In this document: positions 54,227-64,000 of the stretch, in pieces
How positions within the stretch are numbered: the stretch's first letter is position 1
How the letters are laid out: every line of letters begins with the position of its first letter
Assembly (NCBI GenBank): GCA_963721075.1
Contig: CAVRHV010000007.1
Coordinates: 124,001 to 188,000 of the forward strand
Length of the DNA stretch: 64,000 nucleotides
Direction of reading: 5' to 3'
DNA from: DATFVA01 sp963721075
Lineage (GTDB): Bacteria > Bacteroidota > Ignavibacteria > Ignavibacteriales > Ignavibacteriaceae
The notes under the pieces: generated by a model
Databases searched by the model: none
The model's input: the letters and a program-made list of their open reading frames with translations, nothing else
What the model was told of the DNA's origin: nothing
Translations under genes and position numbers: made by a program

Positions 54227-54850
54227 TTACGGCTTAATAAGTTCGACATAAGAGTTTACCGCTCCGGGGACAGCTCCTTTTATCAAAATCAGATTCTGCT
54301 CCGGAATTATTTTAACAACTTTCAGGTTGGTGGTAGTAACGTTTTCATACCCTTTTCTTCCAGCCATTCTCTGACCTTTAAAGACTCTTGACGGATATGA
54401 ACTTGCACCGATAGAACCGGGAGCTCTTAATCTATCACTCTGTCCATGGGTAGTACCGCCTACACCGCCAAATCCATGGCGCTTCATAACACCCTGGAAT
54501 CCTTTACCGATGCTCTTACCTCTAACCTTTATTTTTTCACCTTCTTTAAATAAGTCGACTTTTACTTCGTCACCGATCTTATAATCGGCAATTGAAGTAA
54601 ACTTAAACTCTTTCAAGACGGCAGCCGGAGTAAGTTCATTTTTCTTATACTGTCCTTTAACAGGCTTAGAGATATTCTTTTCTTTTCTCTGTCCAAATCC
54701 GAGCTGCAAAGCTTCATAACCGTCCTTCTCTTTTGTACGGATAGAAACTATTTTACAAGGTCCAGCCTGAATAACGGTTACAGGGATTAAATCTCCCTGA
54801 GCGTCAAACACACTCGACATTCCTATTTTCTTTCCTATAATTCCGGACAT
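54227..54850 (-). CDS. rplC: 50S ribosomal protein L3
   Basis: 207 aa. MSGIIGKKIGMSSVFDAQGD, KGFQGVMKRHGFGGVGGTTH and AGRKGYENVTTTNLKVVKII. Early assembly protein near the peptidyl transferase centre. 18 bp after rpsJ. Confidence 0.98.
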   Translation of the reverse strand: MSGIIGKKIGMSSVFDAQGDLIPVTVIQAGPCKIVSIRTKEKDGYEALQLGFGQRKEKNISKPVKGQYKKNELTPAAVLKEFKFTSIADYKIGDEVKVDLFKEGEKIKVRGKSIGKGFQGVMKRHGFGGVGGTTHGQSDRLRAPGSIGASSYPSRVFKGQRMAGRKGYENVTTTNLKVVKIIPEQNLILIKGAVPGAVNSYVELIKP

Positions 54851-54868
54851 CTTAACTCCAAAAAATCA

Positions 54869-55177
54869 TTAAAGCTTAATCTCAATATCCACTCCAGCAG
54901 GGATATCAAGCTTACTAAGTGAATCAACTGTTTTATTATTCGAATTATGGATATCAATAATTCTTTTATGTGCCCGTGTTTCAAACTGTTCACGAGATTT
55001 TTTATCAACATGAGGAGATCTTAAAACAGTATAGACTGTCCTTTTTGTGGGTAGAGGAATTGGTCCTGATACCACCGCACCTGTACTTCTAACAGTCTTA
55101 ATGATCTTTTCAGTCGATTTATCGATCAGGATATGATCGTACGATTTCAATTTAATTCTTATCTTCTGACCAGGCAC
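54869..55177 (-). CDS. rpsJ: 30S ribosomal protein S10
   Basis: 102 aa. IRIKLKSYDHILIDKSTEKI and VSGPIPLPTKRTVYTVLRSP. First gene of the S10 segment. Also the NusE component of antitermination complexes. A hairpin lies between it and tuf upstream. Confidence 0.98.
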   Translation of the reverse strand: MPGQKIRIKLKSYDHILIDKSTEKIIKTVRSTGAVVSGPIPLPTKRTVYTVLRSPHVDKKSREQFETRAHKRIIDIHNSNNKTVDSLSKLDIPAGVDIEIKL

Positions 55178-55207
55178 TTTTAATAATCTCCTTTATTTTC
55201 AACACAC

Positions 55208-55233
55208 AAAAAGGGAGTTCAAGAACTCCCTTT
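55208..55233 (-). terminator. Perfect hairpin between tuf and rpsJ
   Basis: AAAGGGAGTTC (55210-55220) pairs perfectly with GAACTCCCTTT (55223-55233) around a 2-base centre. On the minus strand it follows the tuf stop by about 20 bp and ends CCCTTTTTGTG. It may end part of the tuf transcript or act as an attenuator before the S10 genes. Confidence 0.75.
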
Positions 55234-55252
55234 AAGAGTGATTCTTATTTTA

Positions 55253-56458
55253 TTACTCTATAATCTTAGTTACTACTCCTGAACCAACTGTTCTTCCGCC
55301 TTCACGAATAGCAAAACGCAGTCCTTCTTCCATAGCGATTTCAGAGATCAGATCTACCGACAACATCACTCTGTCACCAGGCATAATCATTTCAGTTCCT
55401 TCAGGAAGCGTAGCAACTCCGGTAACATCGGTAGTTCTGAAATAGAACTGAGGTCTGTATCCATTGAAGAACGGGGTATGACGGCCGCCTTCATCTTTTG
55501 ACAGAATGTAGACTTCGCCCTGGAATTTCTTATGAGGAGTTATAGAACCGGTTTTAGCCAGAACCATTCCTCTTTCGATTTCATTTTTATCAACGCCTCT
55601 TAAAAGAATACCGGCATTATCACCAGCCATAGCAGCATCAAGTTCTTTTCTGAACATTTCGATACCGGTAACAACTGTTTTCTTGTGAACTCCTAACCCT
55701 ATAAGTTCAACTTCTTCCTGAATTTTAACCTGTCCTCTTTCAACCCTTCCGGTAGCAACTGTACCACGGCCGGTAATTGAAAATACGTCCTCAACAGGCA
55801 TAAGGAAAGGTTTATCAGAATCTCTCGGAGGTAAAGGAATATATTCATCAACAGCTTTCATAAGCTCCCATATACACTCAAGTCTCGGATCATCAGATGG
55901 AGCATCACCTGAAGCAGCTTCGAGAGCTTTCAAGGCAGAACCGCGGATTATAGGTGTTTCATCACCGGGGAATTCATATGAGTTAAGGAGATCTCTAAGC
56001 TCAACTTCAACAAGCTCCAATAATTCCTCATCATCAACCATATCAACTTTATTCATAAACACAACTATTTTCGGAACACCAACCTGGCGTGCCAGGAGGA
56101 TATGCTCTCTTGTCTGAGGCATAGGACCATCAGTAGCAGCAACTACAAGTATAGCGCCGTCCATCTGGGCAGCACCGGTAATCATATTCTTTACATAGTC
56201 AGCGTGGCCTGGACAGTCAACGTGGGCATAATGCCTGTTTTCTGTCGAGTACTCAACGTGAGCAGTAGCGATGGTGATTCCTCTTTCTCTCTCTTCAGGA
56301 GCATTATCGATACTATCAAATGTTCTTATTTGTGACAAGCCCTTTTTAGCAAGAGCCATTGTGATGGCAGCCGTTAATGTAGTTTTACCATGATCTACGT
56401 GACCTATTGTCCCTATATTAACGTGAGGTTTACTCCTATCAAATTTTTCTTTTGCCAT
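55253..56458 (-). CDS. tuf: Elongation factor Tu
   Basis: 401 aa. G1 GHVDHGKT, G3 DCPGHADYVKNMI, G4 NKVDMVDDEE, then domain 2 (FSITGRGTVATGRVERGQVK) and domain 3 ending VGSGVVTKIIE. Delivers aminoacyl-tRNA to the ribosome. Between fusA and rpsJ, the classical str operon end. Confidence 0.98.
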   Translation of the reverse strand: MAKEKFDRSKPHVNIGTIGHVDHGKTTLTAAITMALAKKGLSQIRTFDSIDNAPEERERGITIATAHVEYSTENRHYAHVDCPGHADYVKNMITGAAQMDGAILVVAATDGPMPQTREHILLARQVGVPKIVVFMNKVDMVDDEELLELVEVELRDLLNSYEFPGDETPIIRGSALKALEAASGDAPSDDPRLECIWELMKAVDEYIPLPPRDSDKPFLMPVEDVFSITGRGTVATGRVERGQVKIQEEVELIGLGVHKKTVVTGIEMFRKELDAAMAGDNAGILLRGVDKNEIERGMVLAKTGSITPHKKFQGEVYILSKDEGGRHTPFFNGYRPQFYFRTTDVTGVATLPEGTEMIMPGDRVMLSVDLISEIAMEEGLRFAIREGGRTVGSGVVTKIIE

Positions 56459-56499
56459 CTAATTATCTCCTTTAATTTTTTTTCTTTTATTAAAAATTG

Positions 56500-58596
56500 T
56501 CAAACAGTTAATGATTTTTTACCTAATGATTTTTCAGCAATCTCATCAGCAATAGATTTAGGTACTTCGAGGTAATGAGAGAACTGCATTGTATAAATTG
56601 CACGTCCCTGTGTCATTGATCTTAACACAGTTGCATAGCCGAACATTTCAGAAAGAGGTACTGTGGATTTAATTACCTGGGCATCTTTCCTGGCTGAAAA
56701 TCCTTCTATCTTGCCGCGGCGGGAATTAAGATCTCCCATAACATCACCAAGATATTCTTCAGGAGTTACAACCTCAACGTCCATTATTGGTTCAAGCAGT
56801 ACCGGTTTAGCTTTTCTCGCGCCTTCCTTAAAGGCTATCGACCCGGCTACTTTAAATGAAAGCTCATCAGAATCAACATCATGGTAAGAACCATCATAGA
56901 GTTTTGCCTTAACGTCCACTACAGGGAAGCCGGCAACTACACCGTTTCTCATAGCTTCCTGAATTCCGACTGAAACTGCAGGAATATATTCTTTTGGAAC
57001 TGTACCTCCGACTATCGCATTCGTAAACTCATATCCTTTGCCTGGCTCATTAGGACCAAGTTCAATCCATACATGACCATATTTTCCTCTACCACCAGAC
57101 TGCTTAATAAACTTTCCTTCTGCATTAACTGTCTGGGTAATCGACTCTCTGTAAGCTACCTGGGGTTTTCCTATATTAGCTTCAACTTTAAATTCTCTCT
57201 TCATTCTATCAACCAGAATTTCAAGATGAAGTTCACCCATACCGCTGATAAGTGTCTGTCCTGTTTCTTCATCAACTTTTACTCTGAAAGTAGGATCCTC
57301 ATCAGATAATTTCACAAGTGAATCTGAGAGTTTATCCTGATCAGCTTTGGTTTTTGGTTCAATAGCGATCTGGATAACAGGTTCCGGAAAGACAATCTTT
57401 TCCAGAACAACCGGATCCTCTTCAGCGCAGAGAGTATCACCAGTTTTTGTAAATTTCAATCCAACAGCTGCCGCAATATCTCCTGCACGAACTTCATCAA
57501 CTTCCTCACGATGATTTGCATGCATCTGCAGCAGACGGCTTATTCTTTCTTTTTTTCCGCTGGCAGCATTAAAAATATATGAACCTGCTTTTAATGTACC
57601 TGAGTAAACCCTGAAAAAAGTAAGTTTACCCACGTAAGGATCATTCATAATTTTAAATGCCAGCGAAGTAAATTTCTCTTTTTCATCAATTTTTCTTTTT
57701 ACCATATCGTTTATGCCGATATGATGTGCTTCTATCTCCTTAAAGTCTATCGGAGAAGGAAGAAAATCAACAATTGAATCAAGAAGTTTCTGAACGCCTT
57801 TATTCTTGAATGCTGAACCGCAAAGCACCGGAATAATCTTCAAATCAATCGTAGCTTTTCTTAGTACATTCTTAACTTCATCTTCAGTAATTTCTTTTCC
57901 TTCAAGATACTTTTCGAGAAGCGTATCATCTACATCCGAGACAGCTTCAAGCATTTCCGTTCTGTATTTGTTCGCTATCTCTAATAAATCGTGCGGAATT
58001 TCAATTTCGTCAAACGTCGCACCAAAAGTTTCTTCATGATACATTCTTGCTTTAAAAGAAATCAGATCGATAACTCCCGAAAAAAGATCGCCTTCACCGA
58101 TTGGAAGGTTTATCGGGATAGCATTAGCAGCAAGTCTGTCTTTCATCATCTGAACGGCATTAAAGAAATCAGCGCCGGTCCTGTCCATCTTATTAATAAA
58201 CGCAATCCTCGGAACCTTATACTTATCAGCCTGTCTCCAGACAGTTTCCGACTGAGGCTCTACGCCGCCCACTGCGCAGAAAAGCGCAACGGCACCATCA
58301 AGAACCCTTAGAGATCTCTCAACCTCAACTGTAAAATCAACGTGACCGGGAGTATCAATTATATTGATCTGGTGATCACTCCAGAAGCAGGTTGTTGCTG
58401 CACTGGTAATCGTAATACCACGTTCCTTTTCCTGTTCCATCCAGTCCATCGTAGCAGCGCCATCATGTACTTCACCAAGCCTGTGCAGACGACCGGTATA
58501 AAACAATATTCTCTCGGTAGTAGTTGTTTTCCCGGCGTCAATATGCGCCATTATACCTATATTTCTAACCTTATCTATCGTATGTTTGCCTGACAT
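56500..58596 (-). CDS. fusA: Elongation factor G
   Basis: 698 aa. G1 AHIDAGKTTTTERILFYTG, G3 DTPGHVDFTVEVERSL, G4 NKMDRTGADF, domains II-V with SGMGELHLEILVDRMKREF and the C-terminal YATVLRSMTQGRAIYTMQFS. Drives translocation. 41 bp upstream of tuf. Confidence 0.98.
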   Translation of the reverse strand: MSGKHTIDKVRNIGIMAHIDAGKTTTTERILFYTGRLHRLGEVHDGAATMDWMEQEKERGITITSAATTCFWSDHQINIIDTPGHVDFTVEVERSLRVLDGAVALFCAVGGVEPQSETVWRQADKYKVPRIAFINKMDRTGADFFNAVQMMKDRLAANAIPINLPIGEGDLFSGVIDLISFKARMYHEETFGATFDEIEIPHDLLEIANKYRTEMLEAVSDVDDTLLEKYLEGKEITEDEVKNVLRKATIDLKIIPVLCGSAFKNKGVQKLLDSIVDFLPSPIDFKEIEAHHIGINDMVKRKIDEKEKFTSLAFKIMNDPYVGKLTFFRVYSGTLKAGSYIFNAASGKKERISRLLQMHANHREEVDEVRAGDIAAAVGLKFTKTGDTLCAEEDPVVLEKIVFPEPVIQIAIEPKTKADQDKLSDSLVKLSDEDPTFRVKVDEETGQTLISGMGELHLEILVDRMKREFKVEANIGKPQVAYRESITQTVNAEGKFIKQSGGRGKYGHVWIELGPNEPGKGYEFTNAIVGGTVPKEYIPAVSVGIQEAMRNGVVAGFPVVDVKAKLYDGSYHDVDSDELSFKVAGSIAFKEGARKAKPVLLEPIMDVEVVTPEEYLGDVMGDLNSRRGKIEGFSARKDAQVIKSTVPLSEMFGYATVLRSMTQGRAIYTMQFSHYLEVPKSIADEIAEKSLGKKSLTV

Positions 58597-58644
58597 TTTT
58601 TACCTAATCTGTTTCTATTTATAATTATCCGTTTTCAAAAAATT

Positions 58645-59112
58645 TTACCATTTAAAGTGAGCAAAAGCTTTGTTTGCTTCCGCCATTTTATGTGTATCTT
58701 CTTTTTTCTTAACTGCAGAGCCTTCGTTATTGGAAGCAGCAATAAGTTCAGCGGCTAATTTGCCCGACATGGATTTTTCATTCCTCGCCCTGGCATAAGT
58801 TTTTAACCATCTCATAGCAAGAGCTGATCTTCTTTCAGGTCTTACTTCAGTAGGAACCTGGTATGTTGCTCCGCCGACTCTGCGGCTTCTAACCTCAATA
58901 AGAGGCTGGGTATTATTTATCGCCTTTTTAAAAATTTCTAATCCAGGCTTTTTTGTCCTGTCTTCGATCATATCAAAAGCATCATATACTACGTCTCTTG
59001 CCTTCGATTTTTTTCCGTCGAACATCAGGGAGTTAATAAACTTCGCCACAAGTACATCATTAAACTTGGGGTCTGGTTTCACGAATCTTTTTTGTGCTCT
59101 TTTCTTTCTCAT
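58645..59112 (-). CDS. rpsG: 30S ribosomal protein S7
   Basis: 155 aa. FINSLMFDGKKSKARDVVYD, EVRSRRVGGATYQVPTEVRP and KEDTHKMAEANKAFAHFKW. Organises the 30S head. 3 bp after rpsL. Confidence 0.98.
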   Translation of the reverse strand: MRKKRAQKRFVKPDPKFNDVLVAKFINSLMFDGKKSKARDVVYDAFDMIEDRTKKPGLEIFKKAINNTQPLIEVRSRRVGGATYQVPTEVRPERRSALAMRWLKTYARARNEKSMSGKLAAELIAASNNEGSAVKKKEDTHKMAEANKAFAHFKW

Positions 59113-59115
59113 AGT

Positions 59116-59493
59116 CTATTTTGCTTTTGGTTTTTTAGCGCCGTATTTGGATCTACCTTTTTTCCTATCTTCAACTCCGCTTGTATCAAGTGTACCGCGG
59201 ATTATGTGATATCTTACACCGGGAAGATCCTTAACCCTGCCGCCTCTTATTAATACAATCGAATGTTCCTGCAGATTGTGCCCTTCACCGGGTATATATG
59301 CGGTAACTTCCATACTGTTGGTAAGCCTTACCCTGGCTACTTTTCTTAAAGCAGAATTCGGCTTTTTAGGAGTGGTAGTATAAACTCTGGTACAGACTCC
59401 TCTTTTCTGAGGACAAGCCTCCAATGCCGGAGCCTTATTTTTAGCTAAAATCTGAGTTCTACCTTTCCTTACTAACTGATTTATTGTGGGCAC
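59116..59493 (-). CDS. rpsL: 30S ribosomal protein S12
   Basis: 125 aa from a GTG start. MPTINQLVRKGRTQILAKNK, the decoding loop TPKKPNSALRKVARVRLTNS and GHNLQEHSIVLIRGGRVKDL. The lysine of KKPNSA is the usual streptomycin site position and is the wild-type residue here. Confidence 0.98.
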   Translation of the reverse strand: MPTINQLVRKGRTQILAKNKAPALEACPQKRGVCTRVYTTTPKKPNSALRKVARVRLTNSMEVTAYIPGEGHNLQEHSIVLIRGGRVKDLPGVRYHIIRGTLDTSGVEDRKKGRSKYGAKKPKAK

Positions 59494-59610
59494 AAAATTC
59501 TCCTAAATCTTATCATTCTAAAAAAATTTCAGACTTCAAATATAGTTGTTATGTTAAAATTAGTCAAGAAATACCGTTGAAATACTTATTCTTTTTGAAT
59601 TTCAGAGGAT

Positions 59611-59650
59611 AAAAAAATCCGGCTCCTTTTTTAAGTGAGCCGGATTTGAA
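59611..59650 (-). terminator. Rho-independent terminator after rpoC
   Basis: AAATCCGGCTC (59615-59625) pairs with GAGCCGGATTT (59637-59647) around an 11-base loop. On the minus strand it is followed by TTTTTTTATCC. It lies 21 bp after the rpoC stop, so rpsL onward needs its own promoter in the roughly 120 bp that remain. Confidence 0.9.
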
Positions 59651-59667
59651 TTCAGCTCTGTCAGGCG

Positions 59668-62600
59668 TTAAGCCTGAACCTCTTTTTCCTCTTCAGCAGG
59701 GGCCGCTTCTTCAGCTTCAGGAGCCGGTTCCTGCGATTTCAGAATAATATTATTATATTTCTTTAATCCTGTTCCTGCCGGGATAAGGTGTCCCATAACC
59801 ACATTTTCTTTAAGCCCTAACAGGTGATCTATTTTAGCTTCGGTAGCAGCATTTGCCAGAACCTTTGTTGTTTCCTGGAATGAAGCTGCCGAGATAAAGC
59901 TTTCAGTAGAAAGGGCAGCCTGAGTTATACCTAAAAGAACGTGTTCAAAGGTAGCTGGTTCAGCATCCCTTGAAACTATGGGTTTTTTGCTTTTCTTTTT
60001 GAGATCAGCATTTATTTCCCTGATTTTTGCTTTAGGTATCAGCTGTCCGTCTTTATAACGTGAATCTCCCTTATCCTCAATAAATGCCATAGAAGATACT
60101 TTATTATTCTCCTCGATGAATTCATTTCTGTCCACAATATCTTCTTCAAGGAATCTGGTATCTCCGGGAGATACTATTTTAATCTTCTGAAGCATTTGTC
60201 TAACTATTACTTCAATGTGCTTATCATTGATTTTCACACCCTGGAGGCGGTAAACATCCTGAATTTCGTTTACAAGATATTCCTGCACAGCACTTGTTCC
60301 TTTAATTTTCAGGATATCATGAGGATTAATAGGTCCGTCTGTGATTTTTTCACCAGCGGGAATTTCGTCATTTTCCTGAACCAGGATATGTTTTCCTAAA
60401 GGCACATTATATTTCTTTTCATCAGATCCGTCGGGTGCAGTTACAATAATTTCGCGGGAACCTTTTTTCCTTGCACCAAATTTAACGGTTCCTTCTATCT
60501 CGGAAACGATTGCAGGTTCCTGAGGACTTCTTGCTTCAAAAAGCTCAGTTACCCTCGGCAGACCACCGGTAATATCACGACTCTTGGTCTGTTGTTTGGA
60601 AATTTTCGCAAGGATTGTTCCTGCAGGAACAGTTTCACCTTCTTCAACCGATAGATACGATCTGGTCGGGAGGTTGAAAGATTTCTTTACTCCATCTTCT
60701 GTTTCAACTGCGATACTTGGAGTCAGATTTTTGTCCTTCGATTCTATAACTACCTTCTGAACGTGTCCGGTTTGCTCATCTGTAACCTGTTGAAGTGTAA
60801 TACCATCAATCAGATCAACAAATTTTACGAGTCCTGGCATATCAGTCAGAATAACTGCATTATAAGGATCGTGATTATAAAGCGGCTGACGCTTTTTAAC
60901 CTTTGTTCCGTCATTGACTATAAGTTCAGCGCCATAAGGCACATCATATTTCTTCAAGCTGACGATTATTTTCATCATATATTCCTATCACACCGCGTCT
61001 GCCAGTTACAACCTTTACTGCTCCATAGAAATCCGATTTTTCAACAAAAGTAATACGTTCAAATCTTACCGTACCTTCAGTATTTGTTTCAACCTGCGAC
61101 TGACTTGCAATTCTTGAAGAAGTTCCTCCAAGATGGAAGGTTCTCAAAGTAAGCTGGGTACCGGGCTCGCCGATTGACTGGGCGGCAACAATACCAACAG
61201 CCTCACCAATCTCTACAAGTTTTCCAGTGGTCAGGTTTCTTCCGTAACATTTAGCACAAACACCACGCTTGGCTTCACAGGTCAATACAGTTCTGATATA
61301 AACAGAATCTATATTTGAATCTTCTATCTTTTCAGCAATCTCTTCAGTTATCAGCTCACCTGCCGGAATAATTATCTCATCTGTCCGTGGATCATAAACA
61401 TCTTCCTGAGCAACACGTCCGGTGATTCTCTCACCCAGAGGCTCTCTTTCCTGCTCAACATCCTTCAGTGCTGTAATCTCAATTCCAAGGATAGTTCCGC
61501 AGTCGATCTCCCGAATAATTACATCCTGGGAAACGTCAACAAGTCTTCTTGTAAGATATCCTGCGTCAGCAGTTTTCAAAGCTGTATCGGCAAGACCTTT
61601 TCTTGCACCGTGGGTGGATATAAAGTACTCAAGTACCGACAAACCTTCCTTAAAGTTCGCAACGATCGGGTTCTCAATAATTTCACCTGCCTGTCCGGAA
61701 AGGGTTTTCTGAGGTTTCATCATTAAACCTCTCATTCCGGCCAGCTGTTTTACCTGATCCTGAGATCCTCTAGCACCTGAGTCGACCATCATATGCAAAG
61801 AGTTAAAACCGCTGTTATTGGCTTTCAACTTTTCCATCAGCGCACGGGCAACGTCATTCGTAGTATGTGTCCATACGTCAATAATCTTATTATATCGCTC
61901 CGCATCAGTAATAACACCTTGTTCGTGTTCATTCAGTATTGCTTCAACCTTTTTATTAGCCTTCCCAATAAGGTCTACTTTTTCTTCAGGAATGATCATA
62001 TCACCGTAGCTGACTGACAAACCACCTGCAGTAGCGTATCTGAAACCAGTATCTTTCAGATCATCAAGGAATTTGGCTGTAACTTTGTTTCCCAGCTTTA
62101 TAAACATCTGGCCTATAAATCCACCGAAAGTTTTCTTTATAAGCAGCTGGTTAAAATATCCCATTTCTTTTGGAACTATCTGGTTGAAAATAACTCTACC
62201 AGTAGTGGTTTCGATAAATTCACCATCAATCTTTACTTTAATCTTTGCATGCAGACCAATAACTTTGGAATTGTAAGCAATTATTACCTCTTCCATTGAT
62301 CCAAATACCATTCCCTCACCTTTTTCTCCCTCACGATATTTTGTGAGGTAGTAGCATCCAAGAACGATATCCTGAGTAGGTACTACAATAGGACTGCCGT
62401 TTTGGGGTGAAAGAATATTGTGACTGCTTAACATTAATAAACCGGCTTCAAGCTGAGCTTCATATGACAGAGGAACGTGAACAGCCATCTGGTCACCGTC
62501 AAAGTCAGCATTAAATGCTGTACATACCATCGGATGAAGCTGAATAGCTCTTCCGTCAATTAAGGTAGGCTGAAATGCCTGGATACCGAGTCTGTGAAGT

Positions 62601-63916
62601 GTAGGCGCACGGTTCAGCAGTACAGGATGACCTTCGATAATCTTTGCGAGAATATCCCATATGATGGGGTCTTTTCTGTCAACTACCTTTCTTGCACTCT
62701 TTACAGTTTTATTATGTCCTCTTTCAATAAGTTTTCTGATTATAAAAGGTTTAAAGAGCTCAACAGCCATATCCTTCGGAAGACCGCACTGATGAAGTTT
62801 TAACTCAGGACCAACTACAATAACAGAACGGCCGGAATAGTCAACTCTTTTACCAAGCAGATTCTGACGGAAACGACCCTGTTTTCCCTTCAGCATATCG
62901 CTGAGAGATTTAAGAGGTCTGTTATTATCACTCCTTACAGCACTTCCGCGTCTGGAATTATCAAAGAGTGCATCAACGGCTTCCTGCAGCATCCTTTTTT
63001 CATTCCGGAGAATAACTTCCGGAGCTTTGATATCAATTAATCTTTTTAACCTGTTATTTCTTATTATAACTCTTCTATAAAGATCGTTAAGATCTGAAGT
63101 TGCAAATCTTCCACCCTCAAGCGGAACCAGCGGTCTGAGTTCAGGCGGAATAACAGGGATATAGCTAAGAACCATCCATTCGGGTTTATTAGGAACTTTT
63201 ATTTCCTCTTCCTTGAAAGATTCGAGTACTCTCAATCTTTTCAGAATATCTGATTTCTTCTGCTGTGATGTCTCTTCTTTCAGCTGTGCTCTTAATTCTT
63301 TGGATAATGTTTCAACATTAGTTTGTTTAAGCATTTCCTTAACAGCTTCACCGCCTATTTTAGCTACAAATTTCTTCGGGTCGTCATCATCAAGTTTTTC
63401 ATTTCCGGCAGGAAGAGAATTCAATACCTCAAAGTACTGATCTTCTGAAATCAGATCCTTTTTACTTAAGCCTGTAGGACCGGGACTAATAACAACATAC
63501 GATTCATAATAAATAATCTTTTCAAGCTCTTTCAGGCTTATGCCGAGGATATTACCGATCTTTGAAGGCTGAGCCCTGAAGAACCAGATATGAACCACAG
63601 GAACGGCAAGCGCAAGATGTCCCATCCTTTCACGGCGTACACTTTTTTGCGTTACCTCAACACCGCATCTGTCGCAAATGATTCCTTTATAACGTATTCT
63701 CTTATATTTACCGCAGAAACACTCCCAGTCACGTGTTGGTCCGAATATTTTTTCGCAAAAGAGACCATCCTTTTCAGGACGAAAAGAACGATAATTTATC
63801 GTTTCCGGTTTAGTAACTTCACCATAAGATCTCGTAAGAATATCATCGGGACTAGCAAGACTAATTGTGATACTGTTTATATCACGCATTGCATTTTCTT
63901 GAATTCTAAAAGCCAT
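59668..63916 (-). CDS. rpoC: DNA-directed RNA polymerase subunit beta', frameshifted
   Basis: Frames 60944-63916 (990 aa) and 59668-60978 join near 60945-60955 (one surplus base in GAAGAAATATG; correction gives RQLEEYDVPYGAEL) into about 1415 aa. N-terminal zinc site CFCGKYKRIRYKGIICDRCG, the rudder/lid region, catalytic NADFDGDQMAVHVP, bridge and trigger-helix region GARKGLADTALKTADAGYLT and the second zinc site CEAKRGVCAKCYGRN are all intact. The C-terminal end is Glu/Ala-rich. An essential gene, so the break is probably an assembly error. Confidence 0.95.
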
Positions 63917-63959
63917 TTTTTATCTCCTAATTTCTAAGTGAAAAATTGTTCTTATGGTG

Positions 63960-64000
63960 TTAATTAATTTTTATTTCAAGGCTGAGTCCCTGAAGCTCTT
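63960..64000 (-). CDS. rpoB: RNA polymerase subunit beta, C-terminal end (cut by window edge)
   Basis: The last 13 codons read ELQGLSLEIKIN and stop, matching the usual KELQ-S-L-ISV-type ending of rpoB. It precedes rpoC by 43 bp in transcription order, as expected. Confidence 0.8.
   Translation of the reverse strand, partial: ELQGLSLEIKIN

Noticed and set aside
1..64000. CRISPR arrays, insertion sequences, prophage or integrated element
   Set aside because: No regularly spaced repeats, transposase or integrase motifs, or flanking inverted repeats with target duplications were found.

Overview
The window looks like chromosomal DNA from a member of the Bacteroidota/Chlorobiota supergroup, most likely an Ignavibacteria-like lineage. 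The evidence is: (i) two large secreted proteins end in a type A T9SS sorting domain with the QNYPNPFNPST-type motif typical of that group; (ii) a short (about 284 aa) Bacteroidota-style primary sigma factor; (iii) many lipoproteins and beta-barrel proteins of a diderm; (iv) moderately AT-rich DNA. No CRISPR array, insertion sequence, prophage or integrase was seen.

Layout. 1-0.9 kb: end of an exopolysaccharide export locus (Wzz-like protein, SLBB protein). 1-4.6 kb, minus strand: ftsX, two lipoproteins, a methyltransferase, recR and ybaB/ebfC. 4.7-9 kb, plus strand: a compact cluster that interleaves purine synthesis (a divergent PurC-like protein, purS, purQ), phospholipid synthesis (psd, pssA) and twin-arginine export (two tatA genes), then a membrane protein. 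9.1-12.9 kb: sucD with a histone-H1-like tail, ndk, a NamZ-like lipoprotein and a further lipoprotein. 13-19 kb, minus strand: a beta-helix T9SS cargo, a GH13 amylase-type T9SS cargo, an S1/P1-type nuclease and YjbQ. 19.3-29 kb: ornithine aminotransferase, a hybrid histidine kinase, a PAP2 phosphatase, an acetyltransferase, fabF, a beta-barrel protein, a LolA-like protein and an ABC-2 exporter. 29.5-33 kb: a B12-dependent ribonucleotide reductase.

33-64 kb, all minus strand: a second PAP2 protein, an NlpC/P60 lipoprotein, the primary sigma factor, two bacterial-microcompartment vertex proteins, deoB, a GAF/degenerate-GGDEF protein and engB, and then, upstream of these in transcription order, an almost complete rpoB-rpoC-rpsL-rpsG-fusA-tuf-S10-spc-alpha supercluster running to rplQ. 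This supercluster has a tRNA-Gln gene between rplR and rpsE.

The reading frame is broken at about 20 places, mostly by a single surplus or missing base. The broken genes include rpoC and the primary sigma factor, which cannot be lost. The simplest reading is residual assembly/sequencing indels rather than gene decay, so broken genes are annotated here as one locus each, with the break positions given.

Most interesting biology: a deoB plus twin BMC-vertex module with no shell hexamer in view, the lysine-rich tail on SucD, a PurC homologue lacking the usual N-terminal motifs beside purS/purQ, and the tRNA inside the ribosomal protein operon.
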